This document shows, in pieces, positions 53,884 through 63,120 of a DNA stretch of 64,000 nucleotides (positions are counted from its first letter, which is position 1; every line of letters starts with the position of its first letter). Source of the stretch: CAUTNH01 sp963543845. Lineage in GTDB: Bacteria; Bacillota_I; Bacilli_A; Acholeplasmatales; Acholeplasmataceae. Below the pieces are notes generated by a model. That model saw only the letters and a list, made by a program, of their open reading frames with translations, searched no databases and had not been told where the DNA came from. The translations under genes were made by a program, and so were the position numbers. Location: positions 1 through 64,000 of the forward strand of contig CAUUCL010000004.1 of the NCBI GenBank assembly GCA_963543845.1, written 5' to 3'.

Positions 53884-55653
53884 TTATTCATTAGTTTCAT
53901 CGGTATTTTGAATATCATTAAGTAGATACTCTCCCATTTCAAATTTAGATATTGTCAAAATTTCAGATGGATAGTCGTTAAAATTTCTTGTACCAGGACC
54001 TTTCTTAATTTTTTCTACAAAGTAGTTCTTACAAAATTCTTTATCAAATTCTAAATGATGAAGTTTTGTATTAAGTAAGAACTTTTCAAGTTTTTTAAGT
54101 AAAGCCTCTTCGGGAAGATTTTCTAATTTTTCTATATCATTTGTTTTAAATATCTTTTTATTAGTTACCTCAATAATATAGTTTTTATGTTCATTATTAT
54201 TAAAATCAACTTGATCTAAAACGCCAAATACATCGTCTCTGTGAGATCTGATTCTAGCTTCTTTCTTTTCTTTATTGTATTTATATACTTCTTTGAAAAA
54301 GTCAATAAGACTGCGAATAAGACCTTTTTTCTCTTTTGGTTCTTTTTCTTTTCTCTTAGCTTCTTTTTCAGCCTTTTTAGCATCACGTTCTTTTTGAATC
54401 ATTAGCTTTTGATAAGCAATAGGATCAGTTTCTTTTAATCTTTCCTCTTCTTGTCTTTCAAGTGCAAGTTTAGCTTCTTTTTCAAGTTCAATTTGTTTTT
54501 TAACTTTATTTAACTCTTTAATATTTCCATCAAGAGTTAAAACTTTTTCACTTTCACAGTCGAAGAAGTGACACTTGTTCATATCAAATGTTAAAACAAC
54601 TTCTTGTCCCATTTTAATATCATATCTTGCGTCAACTGATGCTGAGAATGTTGATTCACCAAGCTGTGCATAGATATGAGTTTGAGCACCTAAAAGCTCT
54701 GCTACATCCACTTTAACTTTAACAGTTGAATCGGGATATGTTTTTTGAACTATTTCATCATCGTGAATATCTTCAGGTCTAATACCTAAAATAATTTCTC
54801 TATCGAACATATCGTTTGCTTTAATAAGTTCTAATTTTCCAGCAGGGATTTTAATTTTATAAAATTTATTTAAATCTTTTTCATCGCCTGTTTCAAAATA
54901 TCCATTTTTAGAAACAATACCACGGATAAAGTTCATTGGCGGAGTTCCAATAAATCCTCCAACGAATACACAATTTGGATTGTCATATATCTCTTTTGGG
55001 GTTCCAACTTGCATAATGTATCCATCTTTCATAACAACAATTCTAGATGCCATTGTCATAGCCTCTACTTGGTCATGGGTTACATATACAGTAGTTGTTT
55101 CAAGTCTTTGGTGAAGTTTGATAAGTTCAGATCTTGTTTGAACTCTCAATTTAGCATCAAGATTTGATAAAGGCTCATCCATTAAGAATACCTTAGCATC
55201 TCTTACAATAGCTCTACCAAGGGCAACACGTTGTCTTTGACCACCTGATAAGGCTCTTGGTTTTCTATCAAGGTATTTGCTAAGACCAAGGGCTTTTGCA
55301 GCCATTTCAACTTTTTTATCAATTTCAGCCTTTGGCACTTTTCTAAGTTTTAATCCAAATGCCATATTTTCTTTTACCGACATATGAGGATAAAGAGCAT
55401 AGCTTTGGAATACCATTGCGATATCTCTATCTTTTGGCGGAACATCATTAACTACAACATCATCTATATATATCTCACCACTTGTAATTTCTTCAAGACC
55501 AGCAAGCATTCTTAATGTAGTTGATTTACCACAACCAGAAGGTCCTACAAATACGATAAATTCCTTATCTTTAACGTCAAGTTCAAAATCAAATACTGCT
55601 TGAACTCCGTTAGGATAAATTTTATTTACTTTTTTAAATTTTAAAGTAGCCAT
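53884..55653 (-). CDS. MsmK/UgpC-type sugar ABC ATPase with long C-terminal tail
   Basis: The first ~370 residues are a complete MsmK/UgpC ATPase: Walker A GPSGCGKST, signature LSGGQRQRVALGRAI, Walker B LMDEPLSNLD and TOBE/MOE domains (ILGIRPEDI). This family powers several carbohydrate importers from a separate locus. About 215 extra residues follow: a charged coiled coil (ERDAKKAEKEAKRKEKEPK) and a C-terminal globular part. Normal length is about 370 aa. No permease or sugar-binding gene is adjacent. A cre-like box sits just upstream of its promoter, in line with sugar control. Confidence 0.87.
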   Translation of the reverse strand: MATLKFKKVNKIYPNGVQAVFDFELDVKDKEFIVFVGPSGCGKSTTLRMLAGLEEITSGEIYIDDVVVNDVPPKDRDIAMVFQSYALYPHMSVKENMAFGLKLRKVPKAEIDKKVEMAAKALGLSKYLDRKPRALSGGQRQRVALGRAIVRDAKVFLMDEPLSNLDAKLRVQTRSELIKLHQRLETTTVYVTHDQVEAMTMASRIVVMKDGYIMQVGTPKEIYDNPNCVFVGGFIGTPPMNFIRGIVSKNGYFETGDEKDLNKFYKIKIPAGKLELIKANDMFDREIILGIRPEDIHDDEIVQKTYPDSTVKVKVDVAELLGAQTHIYAQLGESTFSASVDARYDIKMGQEVVLTFDMNKCHFFDCESEKVLTLDGNIKELNKVKKQIELEKEAKLALERQEEERLKETDPIAYQKLMIQKERDAKKAEKEAKRKEKEPKEKKGLIRSLIDFFKEVYKYNKEKKEARIRSHRDDVFGVLDQVDFNNNEHKNYIIEVTNKKIFKTNDIEKLENLPEEALLKKLEKFLLNTKLHHLEFDKEFCKNYFVEKIKKGPGTRNFNDYPSEILTISKFEMGEYLLNDIQNTDETNE

Positions 55654-55690
55654 TAGAATACTCCTTTATACGTTTAGTTTAACTAAATTT

Positions 55691-55719
55691 ATTATACAAC
55701 AAAGCACTTTTTTTTCCAA
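55691..55719 (-). promoter_or_regulatory. Promoter of the MsmK-like operon
   Basis: Minus-strand TTGGAA (55714-55719), 17-bp spacer, TATAAT (55691-55696). Confidence 0.7.
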
Positions 55720-55725
55720 AAATTG

Positions 55726-55739
55726 TGTAAACGCTTACA
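55726..55739. promoter_or_regulatory. cre-like catabolite-control box
   Basis: TGTAAACGCTTACA, a symmetric cre-type site, 6 bp upstream of the -35 of the MsmK-like gene. It resembles the opp-side box at 20810. Confidence 0.65.
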
Positions 55740-55764
55740 TTGTTAAAGTTAGAAAATTATACAA

Positions 55765-57159
55765 TTATCCAATAGAATTTTCCATTTCTAGTTTAATGAG
55801 CCTGTTTAATTCAACAGCATATTCCATTGGAAGCAGTTTTGAAAATGGCTCAATAAATCCCATGATAATCATCTCAGTAGCATCTTGTTTAGATAAGCCT
55901 CTGCTTTGAAGATAGAAAAGTTGTTGCTCATTTATTTTAGAAACAGTTGCCTCATGCTCTAGGAAAGAGTTAGAGTTATTAACTATATTAAATGGTATAG
56001 TATCACTTGTAGATTTATCATCTAAAATAATTGTGTCACATTCAACATGACTTTTTGAGTTAACAGCTTTTTTATCAATATAAACCTTTCCACGGTAGTT
56101 TACCTTTCCACCATCGTGTGAGATTGATTTTGAAATAATTGTTGAGCTTGTATTTGGTGCAAGGTGAATCATTTTAGTTCCAGCATCTTGGATTTGATTT
56201 TTTCCAGCAAGCGCAATTGAAATTGTTGTACCTTTTGCACCATCACCTTTTAATATACAGGCAGGATATTTCATATTTATCTCACTTCCCATATTTCCAT
56301 CAATCCATTGCATATTACCATTTTCATAAACTACTGCTCTTTTTGTAACTAAATTCAAAATATTACTAGACCAGTTTTGAATAGTAGTATATCTAAATGA
56401 GGCATTCTTTTTAACATATACCTCAACAACAGCAGCATGCAAAGAATCCTTTGAATAAATAGGGGCAGTACATCCTTCAACATAGTTAATACTTGATCCT
56501 TCATCAACGATTATTAAAGTTCTTTCAAATTGACCGAATTGCTCAGAGTTCATTCTAAAGTATGATTGGATAGGTTTTTCCAAAGTAACATTTTTAGGAA
56601 CGTAGATAAAAGATCCACCACTCCAGCAAGCAGTATTTAAGGCAGCGTATTTATTATCAGATTCTCTAACAAGCTTAGCAAAGTATTTTTTTAAAAGATT
56701 AGGAAATTTTTTTAATGCTGTATCGGTGTCAAGATAAATTATTCCTTTTTTCTCAAGTTCAACTTGACTACTATGATAGACTACCTCACTTTCAAACTGG
56801 CTTGAAACACCTGCTAAAAATTCTTGTTCTGCTTTAATAACGCCTAGTTTATCAAAAGTATTTTTTATCTCTTGTGGAACGTTTTCCCACTTATTTTTTA
56901 CTTTATCAGTTGCTCTTATAAAATAGGTATAGTCATTAAAATTTATAAAGTTTAAATCAATTCCCCATTTAGGATTTTCTAATTCTATAAATTTTTTATA
57001 GGCTTTAAGTCTTAGCTTAAGCATCCACTTAGGCTCATTTTTAGCTTTAGAAATTTCCTTTACAATATCTCTAGTTAGACCTTTATTTAGTTTTATATTA
57101 TTTTTAGTATCGGTTGAAAAGCCATACTTATAATCATTATTAAAAGAATTATTGTCCAT
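55765..57159 (-). CDS. sufB: Fe-S cluster scaffold SufB
   Basis: The 464-aa SufB has the conserved core stretches WSGGSFIYVPKNV, YVEGCTAP, and ELNRLIKLEME-like end. With SufC and SufD it forms the scaffold on which Fe-S clusters assemble. It is the last gene of the suf operon; its ATG directly follows the sufU stop and AAGGAG. The order sufCDSUB is the normal one in Bacillota. Confidence 0.96.
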   Translation of the reverse strand: MDNNSFNNDYKYGFSTDTKNNIKLNKGLTRDIVKEISKAKNEPKWMLKLRLKAYKKFIELENPKWGIDLNFINFNDYTYFIRATDKVKNKWENVPQEIKNTFDKLGVIKAEQEFLAGVSSQFESEVVYHSSQVELEKKGIIYLDTDTALKKFPNLLKKYFAKLVRESDNKYAALNTACWSGGSFIYVPKNVTLEKPIQSYFRMNSEQFGQFERTLIIVDEGSSINYVEGCTAPIYSKDSLHAAVVEVYVKKNASFRYTTIQNWSSNILNLVTKRAVVYENGNMQWIDGNMGSEINMKYPACILKGDGAKGTTISIALAGKNQIQDAGTKMIHLAPNTSSTIISKSISHDGGKVNYRGKVYIDKKAVNSKSHVECDTIILDDKSTSDTIPFNIVNNSNSFLEHEATVSKINEQQLFYLQSRGLSKQDATEMIIMGFIEPFSKLLPMEYAVELNRLIKLEMENSIG

Positions 57160-57600
57160 TTATAACTCCTTTTTAATATCTTCAATTATCTCTTTTAAAG
57201 TAATCCAAGAAAGACTTGCACATTTAACTCTTGCAGGAAAGTCTTTTACCCCACTAAAAGCAAGTACCTCTCCTTTTAAAATTTCATCGCTATATTTCTC
57301 ACCACGAATTAGTTTTAAAAACTCATCTATTTTAATTATTGCATCATCAAAGTTTAAACCTTTTATCTCAACGGTTGAAACAGATGTGCTAGCAGTACAA
57401 ATTGAGCATCCTTGTGAGTGCTGGATAATATCTATAATTTTATTTTCATCATGTTTTAAAAACATAACAATATCATCACCGCAACTTGGATTATATCCTC
57501 TCTTTTTTATATAATCATCAACACTTTGACTTATTAGTTTATTTCTTGAATTATTAGCGTGATCTAGGATAACCTCACGATATAAGTTTTTAATATCCAC
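57160..57600 (-). CDS. sufU: Sulfur-transfer protein SufU
   Basis: The 146-aa protein has the three zinc/sulfur-accepting cysteines in NPSCGD, CSICTAS and RVKCASL, with the Bacillota SufU type insertion. It accepts sulfur from SufS. It starts at GTG 57600 overlapping the sufS TAG by one base, with GGAG upstream. Confidence 0.94.
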   Translation of the reverse strand: MDIKNLYREVILDHANNSRNKLISQSVDDYIKKRGYNPSCGDDIVMFLKHDENKIIDIIQHSQGCSICTASTSVSTVEIKGLNFDDAIIKIDEFLKLIRGEKYSDEILKGEVLAFSGVKDFPARVKCASLSWITLKEIIEDIKKEL

Positions 57601-58802
57601 TAAAAATCAACTCCTTTAAAAAAATTAATACAATCAGAAAGAGCGCTAAAAAAAATATCAATATCTTTTTTTGTTGTATAAATTCCATAAGATATTCTAA
57701 CGCAACCACCTTGACAGTTTAGATATTTTAAAAGTCTTTCGGCACAGTGAAAACCAGATCTTAGGCAAATATTTTTCTCACTTAGAAAGTGTCCTACATC
57801 ATGTGGATGAATACCTTTAATGTTAAATGAGAAAATCGGAATCTTAGGATTTTTATTTAAAAGTATAACTTTGGGATATTTTTTAAAATTATCTAATGTA
57901 TATTTAATTAACTCATTTTCATCTTTTAAAATATTATCAAATCCAATTTTATTTAAAAACATTAAAGATGCCTTTAGTGATATAGCCTCTGAGATATTAG
58001 GAGTTCCAGCCTCAAAATTATAAGGAGGTCTTTTTAAAAGAGGAATAATATCATCATACCCGCTAATAGTACCTCCACCAAGTTTATATGGAGTAATATT
58101 TTTGAGTAAATCGTATTTTCCATATAGCACTCCTAGACCGTTTGTAGAATATATTTTATGTGCTGAAAAAGCTAGAAAATCAATATCGGATTTTTTGACA
58201 TCTATTTTTATATGCGCAATTGCCTGTGCGGCATCTAAAATAACTTTAGTATTATTTTCATGACATACTTTAATTATGTCATCATAATTTATTAAATTTC
58301 CTAAAACATTTGATGAAATAGCAATTACAAAGTACTTAGTATTTTTAGTAAGACTTTTTCTTAAAAGATTCAAATCTATTTCAAAATCATCATTAAACTC
58401 AATTAGTTTAATTTTAAAATTATATTTTTGCATCATATTATACCAAGGAAGATATGCTGAGTTATGCTCAGCAATTGTTGTAAGAATTTCATCATCTTTT
58501 TCTAAACCTGGTGCGATACTATTTGCAAGAATATTAAGCGAATCAGTAGTTCCTGAGGTAAAGATTATCTCAGACTTGTCAGCGTTTATAAACTTAGCAG
58601 TTTCTAATCTTGCAGCCTCATATAAATTAGTCGCATCAATTGCGCTTTTATACATACCTCTGTCAATATTTACTCCATATTTTTCAAGGTATGCTTTATT
58701 TTCATTTATGGCATTATCTAATTTTAAAGATGATGCTGCGCTATCAAGATAGATATCTTTTTTATTTTTTTTAAAATATGGGAATTTATTTTTTAACTTC
58801 AT
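57600..58802 (-). CDS. sufS: Cysteine desulfurase SufS
   Basis: The 400-aa PLP enzyme has FSAHKIYSTNGLG with the PLP Lys, LDAAQAIAH, TIAEHNSAYLPWY and the active-site Cys in LRSGFHCAERLL (SufS loop). It removes sulfur from cysteine to SufU. ATG 58802 is preferred; a TTG at 58814 is in frame. It overlaps sufD. Confidence 0.95.
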   Translation of the reverse strand: MKLKNKFPYFKKNKKDIYLDSAASSLKLDNAINENKAYLEKYGVNIDRGMYKSAIDATNLYEAARLETAKFINADKSEIIFTSGTTDSLNILANSIAPGLEKDDEILTTIAEHNSAYLPWYNMMQKYNFKIKLIEFNDDFEIDLNLLRKSLTKNTKYFVIAISSNVLGNLINYDDIIKVCHENNTKVILDAAQAIAHIKIDVKKSDIDFLAFSAHKIYSTNGLGVLYGKYDLLKNITPYKLGGGTISGYDDIIPLLKRPPYNFEAGTPNISEAISLKASLMFLNKIGFDNILKDENELIKYTLDNFKKYPKVILLNKNPKIPIFSFNIKGIHPHDVGHFLSEKNICLRSGFHCAERLLKYLNCQGGCVRISYGIYTTKKDIDIFFSALSDCINFFKGVDF

Positions 58803-59547
58803 ATATTTTTTCAATCTCTTTGTTTATTATTTTTTTAATCTCATCATTTTTCAAATTACTTATGAAAGGCTCAATATATCCTTTTAAAAGTAAAAGCTTT
58901 GCCATAAATTTATTTATCCCACGACTTTCAAGATAAAAAAGATCGCTATCACTAAAAGAACCAACCGATGCTGAGTGGGATGCTTTTACATCGTAGTTAT
59001 CAATTAAAAGAATAGGATTTAAATGAATTGATGAATCATCAAGGTTAATACCTTTTAGATTTTGAGTATTTTCGGCTTTTGCAGCCTCTTTTAAAATTTT
59101 ACCGCTGCAGTTAACTATTGCTTTTCCCTTTCCTTTTGATATTGCAAAAATATCTTGGGAAATACTATTTTTACCATTAGTATTTTCAAAATTTAAATTT
59201 ATAACTTGACTAGTTTTATCTTTTGAAATTAAAAGAGACTTGTGAGTGATTTTAGAATTATCATCTAATAAGTTAATATCAAGATCAACTTTTATTTTGC
59301 TAGATATAAAAATAGTATATAAATTTAAATTAGCCATATTCTTGATACTACCATTTATTTTTATAGTTTTATAACTGTCATCTAAAAATAAAAGGTAGAT
59401 ACTTTTACTTGTGGTATTATTATTTTTAATAGTTATACTAGATAATGAATTTTGAATATTAAAAAAGGTATTATCAGATTCTAAGTTATCTAATAAAATA
59501 TCAATATTATTTTTAATTTCTAAAATAGTACAACACTTATTTTTCAT
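58786..59547 (-). CDS. sufD: Fe-S cluster assembly protein SufD, short
   Basis: The 253-aa protein keeps the C-terminal SufBD core (HLNPILLIDNYDVKASHSASVGSF; FYLESRGINKFMAKLLLLKGYIEP) but is much shorter than usual SufD (about 400-430 aa); the N-terminal helical region is missing. It still matches SufD by HSAS motif and place. It partners SufB/SufC. It overlaps sufC by 11 bp and sufS by 17 bp. Confidence 0.9.
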   Translation of the reverse strand: MKNKCCTILEIKNNIDILLDNLESDNTFFNIQNSLSSITIKNNNTTSKSIYLLFLDDSYKTIKINGSIKNMANLNLYTIFISSKIKVDLDINLLDDNSKITHKSLLISKDKTSQVINLNFENTNGKNSISQDIFAISKGKGKAIVNCSGKILKEAAKAENTQNLKGINLDDSSIHLNPILLIDNYDVKASHSASVGSFSDSDLFYLESRGINKFMAKLLLLKGYIEPFISNLKNDEIKKIINKEIEKIYEVKK

Positions 59548-60271
59548 TTATCCAGTTATACCCATCTTTATCAATTTTTTCAATTATCTCATATCCACCA
59601 TTAGCAACAATTTTTCCGTTTTTTAAAACATGAACATGAGTTGGTTTTATATATTCAAAAATTCTTTGGTAGTGAGTAATAATTAAAGTACCCATCTCTT
59701 TTGATTTATCATTTAAATTCTCACCAATTGTCCTAAGAGCATCTACATCAAGACCTGAGTCTATTTCATCAATTAGTGAAAAATGTGGATTTAAAAGTTT
59801 TAACTGAAGTATCTCGTTTCTTTTTTTCTCGCCACCACTATAGCCATAGTTTAAATATCTTGAGGCTAAATCCTCAGATATTCCAACTTCCTTAGAGGTG
59901 TTTTCATACTTCATAATAAAATCATATAAGTTAATAGGTTCAGGCAGTCTTGAGTTTATAGCTGCTTTTAAAAAATCAGAATTTAAAACTCCTTTAATCT
60001 CAGCAGGATATTGCATAGCTAAAAAAATGCCAAGTCTTGACCTTTGATCAACTGACATATTTTTAATGCTTTTTCCATCAAATAAAATATCACCTTTGGT
60101 AATTTTATAAATTGGGTTTCCCATTATAACATTAGAAAGCGTAGATTTACCAGAACCATTTAGCCCCATTAGAGCATGAACCTCACCAGTTTTTATCTCA
60201 AGGCTAATTCCTTTAAGTATTTCTTTATCTCCTACTTTGGCGTGAAGATCTTTTATATTTAATATATGCAC
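59537..60271 (-). CDS. sufC: Fe-S assembly ATPase SufC
   Basis: The 244-aa ABC-type ATPase has Walker A GLNGSGKST, signature YSGGEKKRNEI and Walker B LIDEIDSGLD, the SufC pattern. It drives SufBD rearrangement. GTG 60271 is preferred since AAAGGTGA lies 6 bases before it; an earlier GTG at 60280 overlaps that site. It heads the suf operon. A minus-strand TATAAT (60302-60307) may be the -10. Confidence 0.95.
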   Translation of the reverse strand: MHILNIKDLHAKVGDKEILKGISLEIKTGEVHALMGLNGSGKSTLSNVIMGNPIYKITKGDILFDGKSIKNMSVDQRSRLGIFLAMQYPAEIKGVLNSDFLKAAINSRLPEPINLYDFIMKYENTSKEVGISEDLASRYLNYGYSGGEKKRNEILQLKLLNPHFSLIDEIDSGLDVDALRTIGENLNDKSKEMGTLIITHYQRIFEYIKPTHVHVLKNGKIVANGGYEIIEKIDKDGYNWINEK

Positions 60272-60301
60272 AATTATCACCTTTAACTTATTTACTAATT
60301 T

Positions 60302-60307
60302 ATTATA
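60302..60307 (-). promoter_or_regulatory. -10 element of suf operon
   Basis: TATAAT on the minus strand; no clear -35 is visible. Confidence 0.5.
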
Positions 60308-60405
60308 TCAAATATGCCATTATAAAATGTCATATAAAAAGATTTTATCATTTATTTTTGAAAATAAAATTATCCCCAGTCTAAAAAATTCAAAACCATA
60401 ATAAA

Positions 60406-61449
60406 TTATTTCTGATTGTTAATTAAATCCAAAAACTCTGAGTAGGTTGTAATATTATTTTTATTTAGATATTTCATTACTCTAGATTCTAAAGAATTAT
60501 TTTTATTTTCTAATGCTATTAAAATATTTTCGGCAATTCTTTTTATTACTGGAACAACCACAGAATTTCCTGCTTGTTTATAAAGATGAGAATTTGCTAT
60601 TTTGGGTAATTTGAAGTTTTTAGGAAAACCTTGAAAATTAAAGCATTCTCTTGGAGTTAATTTCCTAATGCCATTTTCTGTTTTTATTATTGGAACATTA
60701 TGACCTCCTGTTCCCATATTGGCAGTAAGCGTTGGACAAACATTGCTTTTATTTTCTCTAACATATTTTCTACGCCATTGATATATAGTATCCATTTTAG
60801 TAATATCTTTTTCTAGTAATTCATAAAAAGAATTTTTTTCTTTCGTATAAAAAAAACTAGATTCGTTTACATTGTCTTCAAACATGTCTTTTATTGTTTT
60901 TGATAGTTTTATCGGAAATGGAAATTCAAAGTTTTGATATGTTTGTTCATCCTTGAATCCGACGATGTATATGCGTTCTCTATTTTGGGGTATATTCCCG
61001 TAGTCTTTTGCATTTAATACTTGATATTTTATTTTGTAACCATTTTCTTCTAAAGAATTTTTTATAATTCGAAAAGTTTTTCCTTCATCGTGACTAATCA
61101 AATTTTTTACATTTTCTAAGAAAATAACTTTTGGTTTTTTAGAAACGATTAATCTTAGGGTTTCAAAGAATAAATCTCCTGTATTTTCATCCTCAAAACC
61201 TTTCCTATAACCAGCAATGCTAAATGATGTACATGGAAAACCAGATGTTAAAATATCTATATCAGGGACTTCAGTGTCTTTAACTTCTCTGATATCTTTT
61301 TTATTCAAGACAGTAGAAAAATTCTCTACGTAAGTTAATCTTGCATTTTCATCAAACTCATTGGCCCAAATTGTTTTGAATTTTCCTGTCATTTCAAAAC
61401 CTAAATCAATACCCCCAACGCCTGAAAATAGACTTGCAATTTTATACAT
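60406..61449 (-). CDS. DNA cytosine-5 methyltransferase (type II R-M)
   Basis: The 347-aa enzyme has motif I ASLFSGVGGIDLGF, motif IV GFPCTSFSIAG with catalytic Cys, motif VI ENVKNL, motif VIII QNRERIYIVGF and motif X QAGNSVVVPVI. It methylates C5 of cytosine in its site. The start at 61449 has AAGGA 9 bases upstream; 61458 would leave no spacing. The variable target-recognition segment (about 205-265) should set its site. It is divergent from the nuclease gene at 61598, with a GCNGC palindrome in between. Confidence 0.93.
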   Translation of the reverse strand: MYKIASLFSGVGGIDLGFEMTGKFKTIWANEFDENARLTYVENFSTVLNKKDIREVKDTEVPDIDILTSGFPCTSFSIAGYRKGFEDENTGDLFFETLRLIVSKKPKVIFLENVKNLISHDEGKTFRIIKNSLEENGYKIKYQVLNAKDYGNIPQNRERIYIVGFKDEQTYQNFEFPFPIKLSKTIKDMFEDNVNESSFFYTKEKNSFYELLEKDITKMDTIYQWRRKYVRENKSNVCPTLTANMGTGGHNVPIIKTENGIRKLTPRECFNFQGFPKNFKLPKIANSHLYKQAGNSVVVPVIKRIAENILIALENKNNSLESRVMKYLNKNNITTYSEFLDLINNQK

Positions 61450-61488
61450 TTTAATCATTCCTTATCAAAAATTGTTTGTGTTTGTTAT

Positions 61489-61517
61489 ATTATAGCACGA
61501 ATATAATTTTTTTAAAA
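61489..61517 (-). promoter_or_regulatory. Methyltransferase promoter
   Basis: Minus-strand TATAAT (61489-61494) with a weak -35 (TTTTAA, 61512-61517) that runs into the 18-bp palindrome. Confidence 0.6.
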
Positions 61518-61532
61518 GCAGCATGCTGCTTT
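61515..61532. promoter_or_regulatory. 18-bp palindrome with two GCNGC motifs
   Basis: AAAGCAGCATGCTGCTTT is a perfect palindrome containing GCAGC (61518-61522) and GCTGC (61525-61529), the cut-site type of Bsp6I-like enzymes. It overlaps the methyltransferase -35 and lies upstream of the nuclease promoter; methylation there could tune the balance of the two genes. Confidence 0.8.
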
Positions 61533-61566
61533 AAATTGATATTGTTTTAATTCGTTATTATTTTGT

Positions 61567-61572
61567 TATAAT
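61567..61572 (+). promoter_or_regulatory. -10 element of the nuclease gene
   Basis: TATAAT 26 bp upstream of the start; the -35 is weak, so initiation may be regulated. Confidence 0.6.
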
Positions 61573-61597
61573 ATCTACAATTTAGAAAGGATTTGTA

Positions 61598-62101
61598 ATG
61601 AAAAAAATAACTCAATTAAAGTATGAAGAAGTAATTGAACTTTATCCTCTTTGGAAAGAATTGAATAAACGAATTAAACATTTATATACTAGAGGAGTAA
61701 ATTTTCATGAGGTTTTTACAGAGTTTATAGTCTGCTATGTGAATGATTATTTCCATAGTCTTGGTAAAGGTTCTGAAGATGCATTTACTAGTGATATGAA
61801 AAAAGTTCAAATTAAAGGAACTTCGAACTTTAATTCGGATTTGACTAGCTTTGGTCCTTCTAGTGAATTCGAAATACTTGAATTTGCTAGACTTGATCAA
61901 AGTGTGGATTTATTGTATTTATACAGAATACCTATTGATCATTTGTATGAGTTACATGTAAATGGTTCTCAAAAATTTATAGATCAACAAAAAGCTAATA
62001 GGAGACCTAGATTTTCAATTATAACTAATTTTATTGAAAAATATAGTTTGAATCCTTATGCAGTAGTAAATATGAAAACAGGTAAAATTGAATTTATTTA
62101 A
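61598..62101 (+). CDS. Probable type II restriction endonuclease, Bsp6I-like
   Basis: The 167-aa protein has VQIKGTSNFNSDLTSFGP, with an SD then QIK resembling a PD-(E/Q)xK core, and the conserved-looking FARLDQ and RRPRFSI blocks that I recall from the Bsp6I (GCNGC-cutting) family. Length fits that family (about 170-180 aa). It sits divergently beside a C5 methyltransferase, as a restriction partner should. An AAGGA site precedes ATG 61598. Family call is from memory; the alternative is an uncharacterised endonuclease. Confidence 0.7.
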   Translation: MKKITQLKYEEVIELYPLWKELNKRIKHLYTRGVNFHEVFTEFIVCYVNDYFHSLGKGSEDAFTSDMKKVQIKGTSNFNSDLTSFGPSSEFEILEFARLDQSVDLLYLYRIPIDHLYELHVNGSQKFIDQQKANRRPRFSIITNFIEKYSLNPYAVVNMKTGKIEFI

Positions 62102-62228
62102 TAGTCTGGATACATTCTGATTAAAGTATTTTTTTGTCTTAACATATACACAAAATTATTTTTTGGGGTGGATCGGCTATATTACATAATATTTAATTAT
62201 GAAAAAATTACTTATCAAGTTTTATATT

Positions 62229-63026
62229 TTAATTTAATCTAAGATGTAAAACAGTAGCACGCTTTTTCTTATCGACAACTTTCATGTATAACCTTGTGAT
62301 AAATTTAAGCTTTGTTTTTAATATTTTTCTTGCCTCGGTAAAAAAGCATCTCCAATTAAGAAGATTTGTATTAGTGTCACTAGCAAATTTATCTCCTGTT
62401 TCAACATAGAATTTAAGCATGGCATTATTGCCTGTTTTTTTAACATATTTGTTAGCATACTTAATTCCATATTTATCAGTGGCATCAAATAATATCTCAC
62501 CAAGTTTAAAATTATCTTTTAACTTTTTAATAAGGTTTTTAATTTCTTCTATTTCGTAGTATTGGAATACACCGGATACTAAAAAAAGAGTAGGGATATT
62601 TTTATCTTTGATTTTATTAAACCATGATGTATCAAATATATTAGATGTAGTTAAATTTTCTTTATTAAATATTTTCTCCCTTAAACTAATAACATCAGAA
62701 AAATCAATCCCATAGCATGTTATATCTTTAATATCTTTATATTTAGAAATTGAGGTATCAAGACCTATTCCAAGATAGACTAAATTGCATTTAGGATTAT
62801 TTTTAATAAATTCACAAATAGTATCATTAAAGATGTATGCTCTTGCAACATTAGCCATTATTTGATACTCACTAGAATTATTTTTTACATCAGTAAAATC
62901 AAATTTATTCTCTAGGGAAATAGCTGTTTCATCATAAAAATATTCTTTAAATTTTTTAGATGCGTATATCCTAGCATATAAAGGTATAAATAAAGTTTTT
63001 TCAACTCCTTGCAATTTATTTTCCAT
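62229..63026 (-). CDS. SAM-dependent methyltransferase, LCM/TcmP type
   Basis: The 265-aa protein resembles LCM-type O-methyltransferases (TcmP/Ppm family): ANVARAYIFNDTICEFIK, the SAM site NLVYLGIGLDTSISKY and CYGIDFSDVISLREKIF. It likely methylates a small molecule carboxyl or hydroxyl group in the cytoplasm; the substrate is not apparent. AAGGA precedes the ATG. It is a single gene between the R-M pair and tRNA-Trp. No clear terminator is seen in 62102-62228. Confidence 0.75.
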   Translation of the reverse strand: MENKLQGVEKTLFIPLYARIYASKKFKEYFYDETAISLENKFDFTDVKNNSSEYQIMANVARAYIFNDTICEFIKNNPKCNLVYLGIGLDTSISKYKDIKDITCYGIDFSDVISLREKIFNKENLTTSNIFDTSWFNKIKDKNIPTLFLVSGVFQYYEIEEIKNLIKKLKDNFKLGEILFDATDKYGIKYANKYVKKTGNNAMLKFYVETGDKFASDTNTNLLNWRCFFTEARKILKTKLKFITRLYMKVVDKKKRATVLHLRLN

Positions 63027-63092
63027 TTTATTCCTTCTTTCTATTTAATTATACTTCTTTTAAAGATTATTCTTATCTATGACAATTAAAAA

Positions 63093-63111
63093 AAGTCCGA
63101 CTTGCGGACTT
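63093..63111 (-). terminator. Terminator of tRNA-Trp
   Basis: AAGTCCG/CGGACTT stem, 5-nt loop, T-run on the minus strand. Confidence 0.8.
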
Positions 63112-63120
63112 ATAATTTTA

